Part shown: piece by piece, positions 49,498 to 62,666 of the stretch
Position numbering within the stretch: position 1 is the stretch's first letter
Layout of the letters: every line of letters begins with the position of its first letter
From: Centropus unirufus
Lineage: Eukaryota; Chordata; Aves; Cuculiformes; Centropidae
Assembly (NCBI GenBank): GCA_013397695.1
Contig: VYZI01000033.1
Coordinates: 366,666-430,665 of the forward strand
DNA length: 64,000 nt
Direction of reading: 5' to 3'
Translations under genes and position numbers: made by a program
Notes under the pieces: generated by a model
The model's database searches: none
What the model was told of the DNA's origin: nothing
Seen by the model: only the letters and a program-made list of their open reading frames with translations

Positions 49498-52150
49498 GTT
49501 GTACATTTGCTAAAATAGCTAACTGAAAGTGTGTGATTTTCTGATATCTTGAATTATTAAGATCTTATGAAATTAATCTTGTATGAATGTTGTTAATGAC
49601 TTTACAAAGCTTTAATTGCTTTGGTGGTTATCTGTGCAGGAGCAAAATGTGTGCTTTTATTTTATACACATGGTTTCCCTCAGAGGTAGTACCTTTTATA
49701 AGACTGGAGGATCTAATTAGGATAACAAATACATTTTATGCTGTCTCGCAAGTTATTCAATGAAACAATGAGAGAGATAAACCTCTTCTAATAATTTATG
49801 ATCATCTGTTTCCTACTTCTTACTTAGTGGAGCTGGGTGAATTAATTCACTACCTGCCAGTTTCCATGAGCAACCGTGCAGCATGTTTGCCACAGATATT
49901 GGAACACCAGTTTGTAACTTGCTGGCTTTGTAGTCAGGCTGCATTGCCCTGATTTGGAGATTATTGGTGACATTCGCAAAAGTTTTGGAGCACCCATCAC
50001 ATTGAGTGTTCACGATAATCGTACACATATTGCCTGGCAGTTCTGGAGTTGGCAATGGCACAGGTTGACCTGTGTTGGCCAAGCAGGGACAAGAATCCCC
50101 TCTGGGGTAGGTAGGTAGGATGTGTATCCTTTCTGGAGTAGGTAGGCAGGGTTTCCCCCCAGCCTCTGCAGGAGGGGAGGGCCAGGGAAGAGAGTACCCC
50201 AGAGGAACTGGAGAGGAGGGACATGTCAACTGTTCAGGTGGTTTGGAAACAGAACTGTCATTATTTCTCAGGGAGGACACATTCCTCTCCACTTAATGGA
50301 GAAATTGAGATCTCAGAGATTCTCATGTGACTGAGACGTATTTTCAGAGTGCTCAGTCCTTGGCAACACCCAGACCTGAAAAGTCTCAGCCTCTTGCTGG
50401 CCCCTGAGAGGTGAAACATCTACTAGATGTGTGTCTCCTGAAAGTCCTTGGCCCAAAAGTTGTAGCTTTGAGCTATATAATTATGACTATGACAGATGAA
50501 TTTAAAGCAAGACAGAATGTTTGACAGCTGGATGAATATCAGGTTGATATTACCGCAAAGTTCTTGGTAGGAGTCTGGTTTAGCTTCAATATTGATTTCT
50601 CAAATAGTGATGGCAGAGAATCTGTTGGAACTAGCATATTGGATTACTGTCTAATTCAACAGTGATTTAGAGCTGAGTTGATTAAACAGTATCGTTTGGG
50701 ATAAGTCAACAGACTTTTTGTTCATTGTTTTCTATTTTCTAGTGAAATCAACTATGATAGCAGTGTTCTAAAATGTGATTAGCACAAACACTATTGTTGT
50801 TTGACGTTGTGTATCAGATATAATTATTTCCATCCCAGATTTACAGCTTTGCATTTTTACATTCTTGATTGCATAATTGAAAACAGCAGCTTTATCTTTC
50901 TTCTACCTTCGGTGAAAGTCATTCAACAAATAGTACCAATTACATTATAACTTAGAAACTGTCTGATGTAAAAGGCACCACACTACACTTTGCTCTTGCC
51001 CAATGCAAGATTATTCTGTACTGAACTAAGGCATTACATTTACTTTTAAGAAAACAACTGAAAGTATGCAGAGCACATGTCAATATTGAAAGCACCATGT
51101 AGGCTGCAGAAAAATCACTTAGTGCCTGAGTTATCCTGTATTTTCTGTCACCCCGCTGAGTGGTTATTCATGTCAAGTATAGGGTTTAATATTAAGAGCA
51201 GTCACTGCACTAAAAGGAAAAATATGCTTACTGCTTTCAGAATTTATATTGCATTCGCCCCAAAGCCTACTCCTACTAACATGGGTTGTTTTGCCAAATA
51301 TGGGGAAAGCAGGGCTGAACCCTAAAAATGACTGTTAAAAAAATAGACCTATTTCCTAAAAACACATGCTTATGATTGACCATATGCATGTGAATATTTC
51401 CATGACTACACAGCATATTGATTGATCCCTGTGGGACTACTCCTGTGTATAAATTCTTGAAGGATCAAGTTCTAATTTTGCTCAATATCAGAGCTAATTG
51501 CCGCAGATACTATTGACAAAAACTGAAGGTTGTCTCCTAGTTGAGGTAGTTGAGAATATTCCATTAATTTTTTTCATGAGGTGATTTATGACACGTTCAC
51601 TTTTTTAAAACAGTCCAAATACAGTAACTATTTATACAATGAAACTTAACAACTATGAAATATGTGTTATGGTGCCAGTTTGAAACATATTCCTAATAGC
51701 CAGTTTTATGTATGATGGACCACCAGGAAGCTGTCATCAGAATAATACTGTGCCTTTTTGTACATTCTCTGCATTTCTTTTTACTTAATAGACTGTTTAA
51801 TAATATTGTAGTCAAAACTGAACAATAGAGATTAATGATTTGATATAAGAATAATTCAAGGTAAAAATTAAATGTGTATAACATTCCAGCTGGTGATCTA
51901 CTGTGGAAAGCTCTCAAGCATGTAAAGAAGAGGTTAAGAACTATTTTTAAAAATCGATGCATACAGAGAAAATGTGAAGGGTGTGTGTTGTGTATTATAT
52001 CATCAGGCAAGATTTTTTCTTTTCATGGGAAAGGTACTGTAGAGACCACACACAAAAACAAAAAAAACCCAACCAACAGAAAAACAAAATCCCAAAACTG
52101 TTATTTCAAGGAACTCCTTATAGCTGAAAAACAGATTAAAGAGTGACCAC
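49498..52150. other. noncoding stretch with one GC-richer open-frame patch
   Basis: No gene supported. At 49813-50292 a minus-strand frame of 159 codons lies in a GC-richer patch that also carries an imperfect direct repeat (TAGGTAGG-containing units near 50105 and 50136). Its proline-rich left part and cysteine-containing right part match no family I know. Confidence 0.4.
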
Positions 52151-52197
52151 CATAAAATAATAAATGCATAAAATAATAAATGCATTAATAATAAATG
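52151..52197 (+). repeat. 16-bp tandem repeat, three copies
   Basis: Two identical units of CATAAAATAATAAATG (52151-52166 and 52167-52182) are followed by a 15-base variant (52183-52197). An AT-rich minisatellite-like array. Confidence 0.85.
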
Positions 52198-55059
52198 GAA
52201 GATACATTTTAATTATTTTTTCTGAGTTATTATTTTATGTCAAAATTTCTGTGCAGCAGACACGGCATGAAGCAGCAACATCATATCTTTCCTTAACACT
52301 CTTGATTTACTCGGCTCATAAAATGTAAGACCAGAAGCTATCCTTAATATGGACTCATTCTGTAACTAACATAGGTAGGCTGCATTTTGTCATAGTGTTA
52401 ATAAAATAGAACCTCACTCAATCTATTTGTAAAACAGTAGAAATGTTGCCTGCAAAAGAGAAAAAGAATTGTTTGAGAGTCTGCAACATCAGTTTCTAGA
52501 TTAATAGCTCTCAGCTTGCATTCACTGTTTCAGCATGATCCATTGAAAACACATTCACAGGGAAGGAGCAAGGAGCCAGGGGATGCCCATTACAGAAGGA
52601 TCCCTGTGCAGGTTGGGGGACAGTTCCAGCTCCTGCAGAAGTGCCGTTTCTATTACTTTTGGCATCAGCTTAAGCTTAATTTCTCCCCTGTGACCAACAG
52701 CTCTGGCTCAGCAGGCATCAGCAGTGCTGGCATAGCTCTGCTTCCTCAAGCTCTCCCAGCTGGGACACACCAGCCCAGGAGCTGTTGCTCCTGCCTTGCA
52801 CCTGCTCAGGTCTCCCTCACCTAGTAGTTCCCAAAGACATTCTCTGCCACAGACAGGCACCCTGAAAAACGGCCAAGCAAAATCTCTTTCTCTGGAATCA
52901 ACAGCAAAAGTGCTCCACGGGGATGGAAATAGTCCCTATTGTGGCTTCAGGCTTTGCAGCCGCTTCCAGTAGGCAGCACCCGTCCTCTGGCAGCAGAAGC
53001 CAGCTGGTACACTAAACTATGTTAAAGTAGTGTTTAGAGAAATAGTAATTACTAACATCCTCTCTCAATCAAGCCAACACTAACCAGGCCTGCTGCTAGG
53101 TGTGTGTATATACATACTCACACTCAATAGATAAATAGATACGTGCATATACCCCAGGAAAAATCTCTCTTAGTAAGGTGATGAGGTCTTACTTTAAATC
53201 AAGTACTTGACACTAATAAAAACAACGTATTCAGCCATGCAGTTTCACACACTGACTGGCTATGAGGGAAGTCAATATTAAGCAAGCCTTTATTTTCTTC
53301 ACACACTCTTGTTTTTTTCTGTATCACGAGTATTCTTTGCATCTTTCCAATAATTTGTAAACAGATCCTTAAAAATGTAAGCTTTTTATATTGCTTGCTT
53401 GGAATTATTACAATAAAAGGAAATACAGTGAAAATTTGGCAGGAATTGTGTGCGTTCCTGTCCTGTGATTTTAAAGTTACCCAAAATGCTGGCAATTTTA
53501 CTTAAAGACTATCTATCATTACTTCCTCCCTTCTCATAATGGATTTTACTATGCTGTTATATCTGATTTGTCTGAATATTTTTTTTAAGACTTATAACTG
53601 GGAGGTAAAATTGTCGAAAGTATCAAGAAGACTTGGGAGATTACCAAACTGATTAGGACGTCAAAGTACCTTTCGCAGAGAGGCAAAAGCTCATTAACTA
53701 CTTATATGTTTTGAAAATTTTGTCTAGTACTCTTAACCAACAAATTTCCCTATGATTTTTGAAAGACTAAAATAAATCAGCAGCAAATAATTCACTTTTT
53801 CTTAATAGTAGAAAAAGGTTAGTCTACAATAAACACAAGTGTATAACAAAATACACTTCAATGATTTGATTAAGTAGTCAGAGAGTAATCAGGAAAAAAA
53901 ATCTTATCAGGCCATCTTATTGCCTATAGATATTTTTTATTATTCTTAGTAGTAGAAAAATCATGTATTGGCAGTTAATACAAACCATGCACAAAGAGAA
54001 GTGTTCATAGCTACCTTAGAGATACCATCCATAAAATTTCACATATAATATTTGTTTCTGGCAGCATTAGTTAAAATATTGATTTCTGTAGAGGAAAAGC
54101 AGTTGTAAGATTTTTACAGACAAGTAATTTAAAACCCCATCTAACTCAAAAGGTCTTATTTTCTGTGAACTTGGTTTAGCTCTCACTCTATATTCCATCC
54201 TGAATTATTCTGAACAGCCAACCTCCATTTCAGCAAAATACTTAAATGTATTACCTAAGTGTAATACTTAACTTCAGTCCTATCAATGCTGCTGAAACCA
54301 CTGATCTACCAATGTCTGAGAGAAACTTCAGCAGTTACACATTAAAAGCAAGAAACTCAGTTTTCAGAGCAGTTTACTCAGAGGAGAGTAAGAGCCCTGC
54401 TTCATAATTAGTGTCTGAGTTAATTTGGTCAAAAAGAACTATAGAGTAATATTTTCCCCCTGCCTTTTTTTGGATGTTTCTTCGTGTTTCTAGTAACATT
54501 TTTAGGGCCTATTCCTGCAAATATTTTTCTACATGAGTAATTCAACTTTTCTGATAAGTAATATTGAATTCACCAGGACTAAATTCAAAAGCAAAGTTAC
54601 TTATCTGGTCAAATGCATGCAAGACAAGGCTGTTAGGCAGCTCCCCATGACAGTACAGAAGAGAAAAATATGCTTGTGGGACTAAGGCCTGGAGGATTGG
54701 GCCCATAGCCAGTGACATAATTTTATTTTTTTTTAATAACAAGGAAAACCCACGCATGAGTGAAACCATATGGAAAACTAAGTTAAGGTGAGGAGGTTTT
54801 AAATAATGCTTATTTATCATTCTGAAAGAAAAAAACCCTGTTCCTGCCTATAGCATTTTATACTTTAAATGTAGGGACTGATACTTTGGCCAAAATTCCT
54901 CTCCTTGTCGGGGGGAAGTTATCTACCTAGAGTACTGCAGGATCGGGCCCTGAAAAGTCGTTACAAGGTTATTGGCAAAGCTTGCTGACTTCTGCCTCTC
55001 TCTTATTTTCTGTTTTTCCTATCCCTGCACAGGAAGGAAATGAAAAGTTAAGCTAAAAT
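52198..55059. other. noncoding stretch, no gene recognised
   Basis: A GC-richer patch at about 52516-53000 with a 102-codon plus frame shows no recognisable motif. The remainder is AT-rich and featureless. Confidence 0.5.
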
Positions 55060-55280
55060 ACATTAACTAATATCAATTTATTAATTGGAGAATTCAACTT
55101 ATCCTTTTTGCCGTTCATCTGAAATTAATTAAGTGTGTAGAATTACAAGGTGGGTGTACCACAGGCAGCGGTCCAGGCTCAAGTTAATCAAACGACCACA
55201 TGTTGAATGCATATAATTTAGTTAAGGTTAATCCAGTGAAGATGATCCTTACTGGTCCTAATTACTCTAGGTGATAGATT
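55060..55280. promoter_or_regulatory. candidate conserved noncoding element (TAATT-rich)
   Basis: Several homeodomain-type cores cluster here: TTAATTGG near 55081, AATTAATTAAG near 55124, TAATTAC near 55259. An unusually balanced middle segment with GGCAGCGGTCC and ATGCATATAAT separates them. Regulatory nature is inferred from motif clustering only. Confidence 0.3.
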
Positions 55281-58200
55281 GTGGAATGAGAAAATAGGAA
55301 GGAAAGGAAATTTTGTCCTGCTGGTTGACCAGGATTTTCTAATTACATTTAGTAGGCTATTCATGGGAGCAAATAGTTTCAATTTAAAGAGAAGACCACA
55401 CTCCAAGGGTGTTTGTCTGAAATGAATGTAAAGAACTTTGAACTACTATAATTAGGTATCATGCCTTAAAAACAGCAAAGTTTAAGCTGGTCATGGTACT
55501 TTTACAAGCTTTCATGATATGAAGAGTACTGCATCTCACTGAGTGCTTCAAGCTTAATGTAATTTTTTTGTTGGAATTGTGATACTGCTATTTAGCTCTT
55601 GAGTAAAGGTAATGACACCCAAAAGCAGGACTGGCCTATGACTTCATTACCTTCACCCAAGGACCAAATAGCAGTAGGACAGAGCTAACTTTCCACAGAA
55701 ATACACCAGTGTTGTATTAACTAAATCCTTTTCATGTAATCTTCTTTTATTATATCTATCCCAAAGAAAATAAAGGTGTTTCTGGGACCCTCTGATTTCA
55801 TGTTCTGTGTTCATTACCTCATTAAGTTACTTTTTTCTCCAAGCTTGTCCTTTGTTTCAGCTTTTAAGGGATCTAACGAAAAGCTTTTGTTTTCTCCAGG
55901 CATATCCATATAAAAGTAGTGAAATAATTTGCCCTATTTTTCAGGTTGGTGATATATTTCTGCTCGAGTGGAGGTATCTGTTTCTGATTTATTAACGTTT
56001 GATTCTCTGGTTTCCTGCCATTGATCAAGACTAATACTCAGCTCAGCTGATGAGTTTTATATGAAATCTGATATGGCAGGAAGAGAGAAAAGTTAGTACC
56101 GTTTTTAATATTTTTCTATTTCAAGTTTTCTAGGACCATGACATGCACACAAAACGCCTAACAATTTTAGGCAGTGTTTACTTTCACCATGCTTCCCTGG
56201 GACAAAAATTTTTGGAAACAAAATAAGTATTTATCAATAGAACAGATGTTTGCTCGTTGTCATTCACATCCTGTAAACTGTATATACATTTACACCCTAC
56301 CGCCAAAACATGGTTTCTCCCCACTACTGACCGTCTGTCTGCCATTCAATCTCTAGTTAAGTCACGGTCAATAAGGTCAACTCTTTGGCAACATCTGTAT
56401 TTGATCAGTTCACACAAAATAGGAGCCTTCCTGATGCCTGACTACCCTGAAGTGTTTTAAGAGGCAGCGTATTACAATAGCTGATTCACTGCCGCTGCAG
56501 AATCTACACTTGGAAGATTTTGCCTCCTCTGAGGATCTGAAACGTGAAGATTAAAATCCTTTCTAACAAAATAAATTTCTGAAATTAGCAGGGTTATCAG
56601 TGACATAGTTTCTAGACTGACAAGAAGTGTTTGGCAGTTTCTTTCCCCAGGTCTCTGGTCCCTTGGCGTAGAGATTTGGGTTTGTGATATTTTATATGTT
56701 AACCCTCTTCTGCACATGGGTTATGTTTAAAGCATGTTCATATTGTTGCAGAAATGAGACATAAAGTCAGAGGAAAAAAACTATCTGCAATTTAACCTCA
56801 GAAAACAGCAGCCAATTGTTTCTTATTGGTGTTTCCACACTCAGGACAGGTAGTACATTCAACAAGTTGCTCTACTTTCCTCCAAATGGCTGAATTTAAA
56901 TTCTTCCCTCAAAGGAAGCAAAATATTCTGGGTGGAATCCTGGGCCCATTAAAGGTGATGGAAAATATACTGGCAAAACTCAGAGAGACAGGATTTAACC
57001 TGATGTTACCACTGCATTATTTTAACATTGGGAGTTTTCTTAAAGCACAAGGTTAGAGATCTGATTCAAAGTGCAGTCAGACTGGTGCCACTTTATTGAT
57101 GTTTCTGGGTTTAGAGCAAACTAGAATAAAATTCATCTTCTGGGAATGGTATCATGGGATCTTCTCTTTTTTTAATGTTTGCCTTAGGAGCTAAGCATTT
57201 AACTCTTGGGAAACGCAGACAATCAAAACCAGTGGCCTCTGATGCCCTTCTGTTTTGGCATGGTGAGAATTTGAGCTGACTATAGATGATTATAAATTGA
57301 TAAATAATACCACCAATGCTCCATTTATAGCAGTACTCCTCCTGGTTGTGTTCAACACTGAGTAAAGTCTGGACCTTGAAATGGTTTCTCTTTTCTGGGT
57401 GTTGGCAAATCTTGGGTAGGGCAACAAGAACGCAACAACATCCTACCATAAGCCAAGGATCATAGAAGGGAGCATTTCTTAAAATGGGACTTCACTGATC
57501 AGTGCCATGGGCAAGGGGTTACCAGGAAGTTTTGGGGACCCACCTAATGAGAGGGTGGCTTTTTAAAAGTTTTTTATGATGGAGGTTTTGTTCACAAAAT
57601 CTGCTGAGAAACAGATGGTTTTATATGTTCTCTTCAAAAATAATCCTTTTTGTTTACTTTCTGTCTTACTGAATTTTTGCATGAAAACATTTGACTGAAA
57701 AATATTTGAAGCAATTCAACCAATTCAAATGAAAGGGATTGGGAAGAGTTGGGATAAAATTTGAAAGCACCTTAAAGTGCTTAAAGTGCTTTCACCTTAA
57801 AGTGAAATTGATGCATTTTCTGAGTCTGTTTGCTGTGTAATTTTAGTTCTGTAGAGAGCCCTGGAAACCTCAGAGGAAGCTTGCCCTGGGTGCACATTCT
57901 TGGTTTGGGGATTATTCACAAACAGAAAATTAAAAAATTGAATCCCCAAAAATATTGGGGATGACTGAATGACTGTTTTGAGCTGCTAGCACACAGGATA
58001 TGCAGCTGAAAATGTAGCTGAGGTCTTAGACATCCCACTAGTACTACTTATATAACACTAATACAATTTTCTAATACTTACTACAGAGTGTTAAATATAC
58101 TTTGGGTTTCCCTACCATTTTTTTTTCCCTGTGAAGCTGCCTTAATATTTCTGCTTTAAGAATGCAATATTACATCTGTTCTGAATTTCTTAATTAGAAG

Positions 58201-59117
58201 TAACTGGGAAATCACTCTGCCATGCCCGTGACATTCAGTAGCACAATGTTTTGATCCTTTAGAAGACCAGAGAGATGTAGCTTGAGATCCTCTTCTGGTT
58301 AGTCAGAAAAAAAACAAAGGCTTACAAATATCTCAGGATTGTCTTGACAAAGTAATTTTCTTTACTTGGATAACAGTTACTGGAATGCAAATATTAAATG
58401 AAATCAGAATTCTAATAAAAACTGTCAGAGAAAGCATAATGGTAAATTAGGTACAGTCATGGCAAATGCTATCAAAGCCAAGGGCAAACTAGACTTTTAC
58501 TTCACTAAATCCTGTGTCCAGTTCTAGTCAGGTTCATCTTGTTGTTTCTGCAACTGACTGCTACATCAGCTTCTGAGCCCCCAGGGGCATCACCTCTGAG
58601 CCGGAATGTGTGGAAACCGGATGATTCATCACACAAGAGATTTCCTTCACACAATATCCAAAAGTCAGTAGTCTAAGAACATAAGTCAATTTTCAGTATC
58701 TAAAATTAATTGAAGTATTGACAGATTGTCTTCTGAGATCTTTCTCCAAATATTTTCAAATTGGCCTGGTTGATTGGATAAAACTTAACTCTAAAACTGA
58801 GAGATGCTAAAGAGAATAATGGAGGCTGAGAAACAGACAAACTGACAGTTTGTGTCACATAGAGGATATTTCCTGGGTTTTTTTGAACATTTTCAATAAA
58901 GCACAGAGGGAGAGAGAGGATGCTGGAAAATTTTAATAACAAGGGAAGAAGTCAGACATACTACAGACCTATTTTCCGAGTCCTTAGTCCCCTAAATCTG
59001 AAGGAACTAGAAGCATCAATGAAAACAGAGGTAATAAAGGTGGAAGTAGAGTGATTAAAACTATAGAGCTGGAAAATAACAGTTACATTCATGGGAAAAT
59101 GTAACCCAGTACACTCA
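55281..59117. other. noncoding stretch, no gene recognised
   Basis: No gene recognised. The minus-strand frame of 112 codons at 57111-57449 has no known domain. Paired palindromes at 57763-57807 are listed separately. Confidence 0.5.
57763..57807. repeat. duplicated palindromic core CACCTTAAAGTG
   Basis: GAAAGCAC (57763-57770) pairs with GTGCTTTC (57786-57793). Overlapping it, TTTCAC (57790-57795) pairs with GTGAAA (57802-57807). Both hairpins share the core CACCTTAAAGTG but have different, still complementary flanks. Confidence 0.7.
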
Positions 59118-59220
59118 GGGAAATGTAATTTGAAACACAGACATTCAAAGGGAAGGAGAATCCTAGAAAGCAGCAATGCTGAAAGAGACCTCAGGGTCAA
59201 ATTAGACATGACTTTGCAAC
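59118..59220 (+). mobile_element. ancient CR1-type LINE fragment, ORF2 region
   Basis: One plus-strand frame reads GKCNLKHRHSKGRRI and then LESSNAERDLRVKLDMTLQ (59163-59219). CR1 ORF2 has here a 'gKCkvlHlGr.Np...y.Lg...LESS.AEkDLGV.vD.kLnmSqQ' segment, so the match covers the K-C pair, the spacing and the LESS-AERDL-V core. The same segment occurs in the younger minus-strand CR1 near 24950-25020, so the two can be compared within this window. Flanking sequence no longer follows the family. A short, old, inactive fragment. Confidence 0.7.
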
Positions 59221-59349
59221 ACGATCTAACAGCATGACTGGCCAGTGTAGTGCTGTACAGAGAAAGGCAGATCTGGGAATGCAAAGCTCGTCCTCCATCT
59301 CGACATGGCTCTAGCCACAGCAGGATCTGGGTCTCTGGTCATCAGGAAG

Positions 59350-59370
59350 GAATTGAATTGAATTGAATTG
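59350..59370 (+). repeat. (GAATT)4 microsatellite
   Basis: Four tandem GAATT units and one further G. Confidence 0.9.
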
Positions 59371-61042
59371 TGCCTTCTCCCTGTGCTCAGAACTGCCCAA
59401 AATAAGAAGTCTTGCTGCCCAAGGCTTATAAAATCAGAACATTTGGGTCTTGGTTCCCTCAGCCAGCCATGCACACTGGCTAGGAGCCCTTAGACCACCA
59501 GACTATGGGAAAGCTTGGCAGGGACCTGCAGAAGCTGACCCTGACAAATCAAAGGTGCAAATCACAGCTTGACGGTGTTTACAGACCAGTGGGAGCAGGT
59601 GGTGCTACTGTCCTTGCAGAGGATGTCCTCATGGTGTGAGCAGTCACCAGGAAGAGGTAGGCCAAATGCTACTCAGCCAAAGGGAGATGAGATCTCTACC
59701 ACTCAGGACCATCAGGCTGGGCTGAGAGCATGGGCCACCCTGCACACCACTTCTGCATTGGCATTGTCCCTGTGGCGGCAGAAGGAGCTGGGAGCAGATG
59801 GGGACCATGTGAGAAGGGGCCTGAGGATGAACCCAGGCACTGGGGAGGCATCCCAGCTCCTGGCCCCCATGCCATGACTGAAATACATTTGTCATTGACA
59901 TTCTCATTGGACATCATGATCATTGGAGGAAGAAACTAAAAGATTGCTCCCTTCTGTGCTCCCCCAATAAGTGTTCCATGAGAAAATAGGGGAAAAAAAG
60001 ATTTAAATTCTTGAGTGAGCATACAGACCTCTACCTCTCAGGACAACTGAATATAAAATGGCTCATCTGTTTGCAGCTGTTGATAAGCATTTGGAATCAT
60101 ATTCTCTGGTCTGGTTGAGTGACTACAGTTGAAAGGAAGGCAGATCAGGAAAGTGTAAGTGGACAACTGCCACCTTCATACCCTGTGTATCTTCAGTCAC
60201 CACTTTGTTCTCCTAGAGGAACTTAGAGAAACCTTCTGCCTGCAATTGCTCTTCCTAGACTGCTCCAGTAGCAGCAGTGATGTAGTGCATTGTCGCATCA
60301 CCTTCCTGTGGGCAGGAAGTCCCAGTCACGGAGAGGAACAGCACAAGGTTTTTTGGGAACCACAAAGCTGACTGGAAAGCTTGGAAGGGCAGCAGAACTC
60401 TGTTGCAAAGTTTTGTGTATGGCCCTTAGCATCCCGCATGGGGGAAAAAAAGCAGTTTTCAAACATATGCTGGGGGTTTTGTATTACTGGAAGTTTTTAA
60501 ATGCCTATCCTTGAAAATAATTCCATCAAGAAACCTAGAATTGAGTAAAGATACTTGGTATTTTTAACATGATTTTGCTTCTTGCTTTCTGGTATCTTTA
60601 TCTCTATCGCACATTTGTCTATTATGCAGAAAAATTGACTGGGAATTCTGGTTGCTAACTGAATTCCATGTATGAAATTGCAAATGACAATATATAAGGT
60701 CAAAATTCCTCTTCTTCTATATGACTACAGTGGATTGAAATGTAAGTTAGACATGTGCAATATAAAATTCTATTACTGTGTACTAAAAATTTTCCATGTA
60801 GATGAGTGGATGATGTTTGCATATGTAGTAACATAGGTAATATCCATAGAAAACACTGAGGTTAATAGAATTCCAAAGAACCTACATATCTTAGGTCACT
60901 GAGGTCTGGTGAGAGGAATTATTGTGGGTTAAATTTCATTTCATTGCTTTTATTAAGAAAAAGTTAGCAGTTCAAAGCCAAGTTGCAACATGAAACAATT
61001 TTTTATGTGTAGCCAAGTTATTAAGATGAAGTAATGTTTTGT

Positions 61043-61054
61043 CCGGTAGATGGC
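61043..61054 (+). promoter_or_regulatory. CTCF-like core motif
   Basis: CCGGTAGATGGC matches CCASYAGRKGGC at all but the third base. It lies about 230 bases before the TAATTA-rich block. Low specificity as a single motif. Confidence 0.25.
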
Positions 61055-61269
61055 CAATTATCTGTTAGCCCAAACTGAAAGAAATCAGAAAAATCTTCTC
61101 TTGTCTTGCCTTTCCTTCCTTTGCCTTGCCTTTCTCTCCACTTCCCAAATAGTATTTTGTGCCAGGTCCTCCCTCTAGCAAAATGTGTTCATGTACAACC
61201 CTGGGTGTGACCAACAGCATAACTTGGCAAAAGCTTTGTAAATTTCAGCTATTTCTCCACTTACTCCAT

Positions 61270-61500
61270 CTTTCTCTAAGATGAATAAAAAGTTAATTAG
61301 GTGATTGTGCATCGAATTCACTGTTTTGAATGCTGTTTTTATTCTAGGGGCAGATGATTTTTATTTAGAGAATATAATAGCTCGTAGATGGGAGATGAAT
61401 GGCCAGCTATTATCAGCTTCTACACAAGTGGTATATCGTATGATTGTCTGACAAATTTAATTAGGATAATTCACCAGAAGACTAATTAAAAAACCAAAAT
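61270..61500. promoter_or_regulatory. candidate conserved noncoding element with three TAATTA cores
   Basis: TAATTA occurs at 61294-61299, 61458-61463 and 61483-61488 within 200 bases. These flank a non-repetitive middle with GGCAGATGATTTTTATTTAG and CTCGTAGATGGGAG-type sequence. This clustering of homeodomain cores in otherwise complex sequence is typical of developmental enhancers, but conservation was not tested. Confidence 0.35.
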
Positions 61501-62666
61501 AGTTTGCACTAGGTCCACCAGTTTTAATCTTTACCTTAAAGATCAAATTTCATTCTGTCAAGCAACAGTATTTAACTAAATTAAATGAAATCCCACTCCA
61601 TTGCTGCTGAACTGAATAAACCTTAGCCCAGTTTATTTTTATGCTATGCAAGCAGAATCCTAACTCAGCTCTGAAATGCCCATTCTCGAAAACAATGTCC
61701 AAAAACTCTCCAATAATATTTTTCACTGAGTTTGTACAGCTGAAGGACAATGGGCAAGCAGAAAGGCATGAAAGGATTGCACACACCTAGTCCTTCCCAA
61801 ACGCTGTGCAAATACAAGCTCATTGCTCCCCAGAGAAGACGCAATGACATAAATGAGTACTGCTGTGAGAATTGGTATTACTGGTAGTTCTTTCTGGTTT
61901 TCTTTCACCTAAGGCCTATTAAGTAGTCCTGTTGGCTCAGTTCCCTGTGAATGCAGGTCTGCAGTTCTGGCTCTTGCTGTATCACAGACAGTTTGGGTCG
62001 GCACAGGGATGTCTACTTCTCTTGTGAGCTCTACAGGTTTGGTCTGGCTTGAATTAGTTTTCTGTGCTCGGAGTTTGGAGACTTCCTGGGAAAAATGTGT
62101 CCTATGAGCCTTGGAGGCACATTGCGGGATAGGAGCTAAACCCTTTTCTCCCTCTGAACCTACTGATTTGCTTTTCCAAGAGCTAGGCTTCGGGAGCAGG
62201 TGTAGTGACCCTCCTGCAGTTGCTAGGGAAGCCTGCTGCTGCCCATGCTGGGGGGAATGGGGACAGTCAAGGTGGGCTTCTGCCACTCCTTTGGCACCAG
62301 AGGTACAGCACAGAGTCTGAGTACAGCCCTGTTTTGTTTCCAGCAGTTCATGCAGGGAACAGAGCTGCTCGTTCCTCCTGCGGAAGATCCACAAAGGGAA
62401 GGTATTTCTTAAGGTAAAAATCCAAGGAACACATACTAGGTTTCTGAATCTAGTTAATTTTAGCTGCTATCCTAACTCTGAGACTCTTCCTAAATTCCCA
62501 ATGCCATCTTCTACAAAACAACCTGTGTGAACTTCTCTGCCTGTGCCCTTTTGACTTTAATGAGTTGCTGCACAGGGAGAAAAGTCACAAATCACAGGGC
62601 AGTCACAAACTGGGGCGTAAGGGACAGATCACGAATGTGAATTTTTTTTTCCTTCTTTGCTTGCAG
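61501..62666. other. noncoding stretch with GC-richer open-frame patch
   Basis: A 161-codon minus-strand frame (61909-62394) lies in a GC-richer patch. It has no recognised domain, signal peptide or splice context. The rest shows nothing. Confidence 0.45.

Larger units (their letters stand above)
59221..61269. other. noncoding stretch, GC-richer left half
   Basis: From about 59260 to 60420 the sequence is GC-richer with open frames on both strands (for example 102 codons plus at 59569-59877), none recognisable. From 60500 it is AT-rich. A pyrimidine-rich simple run occurs at about 61098-61142. Confidence 0.45.
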
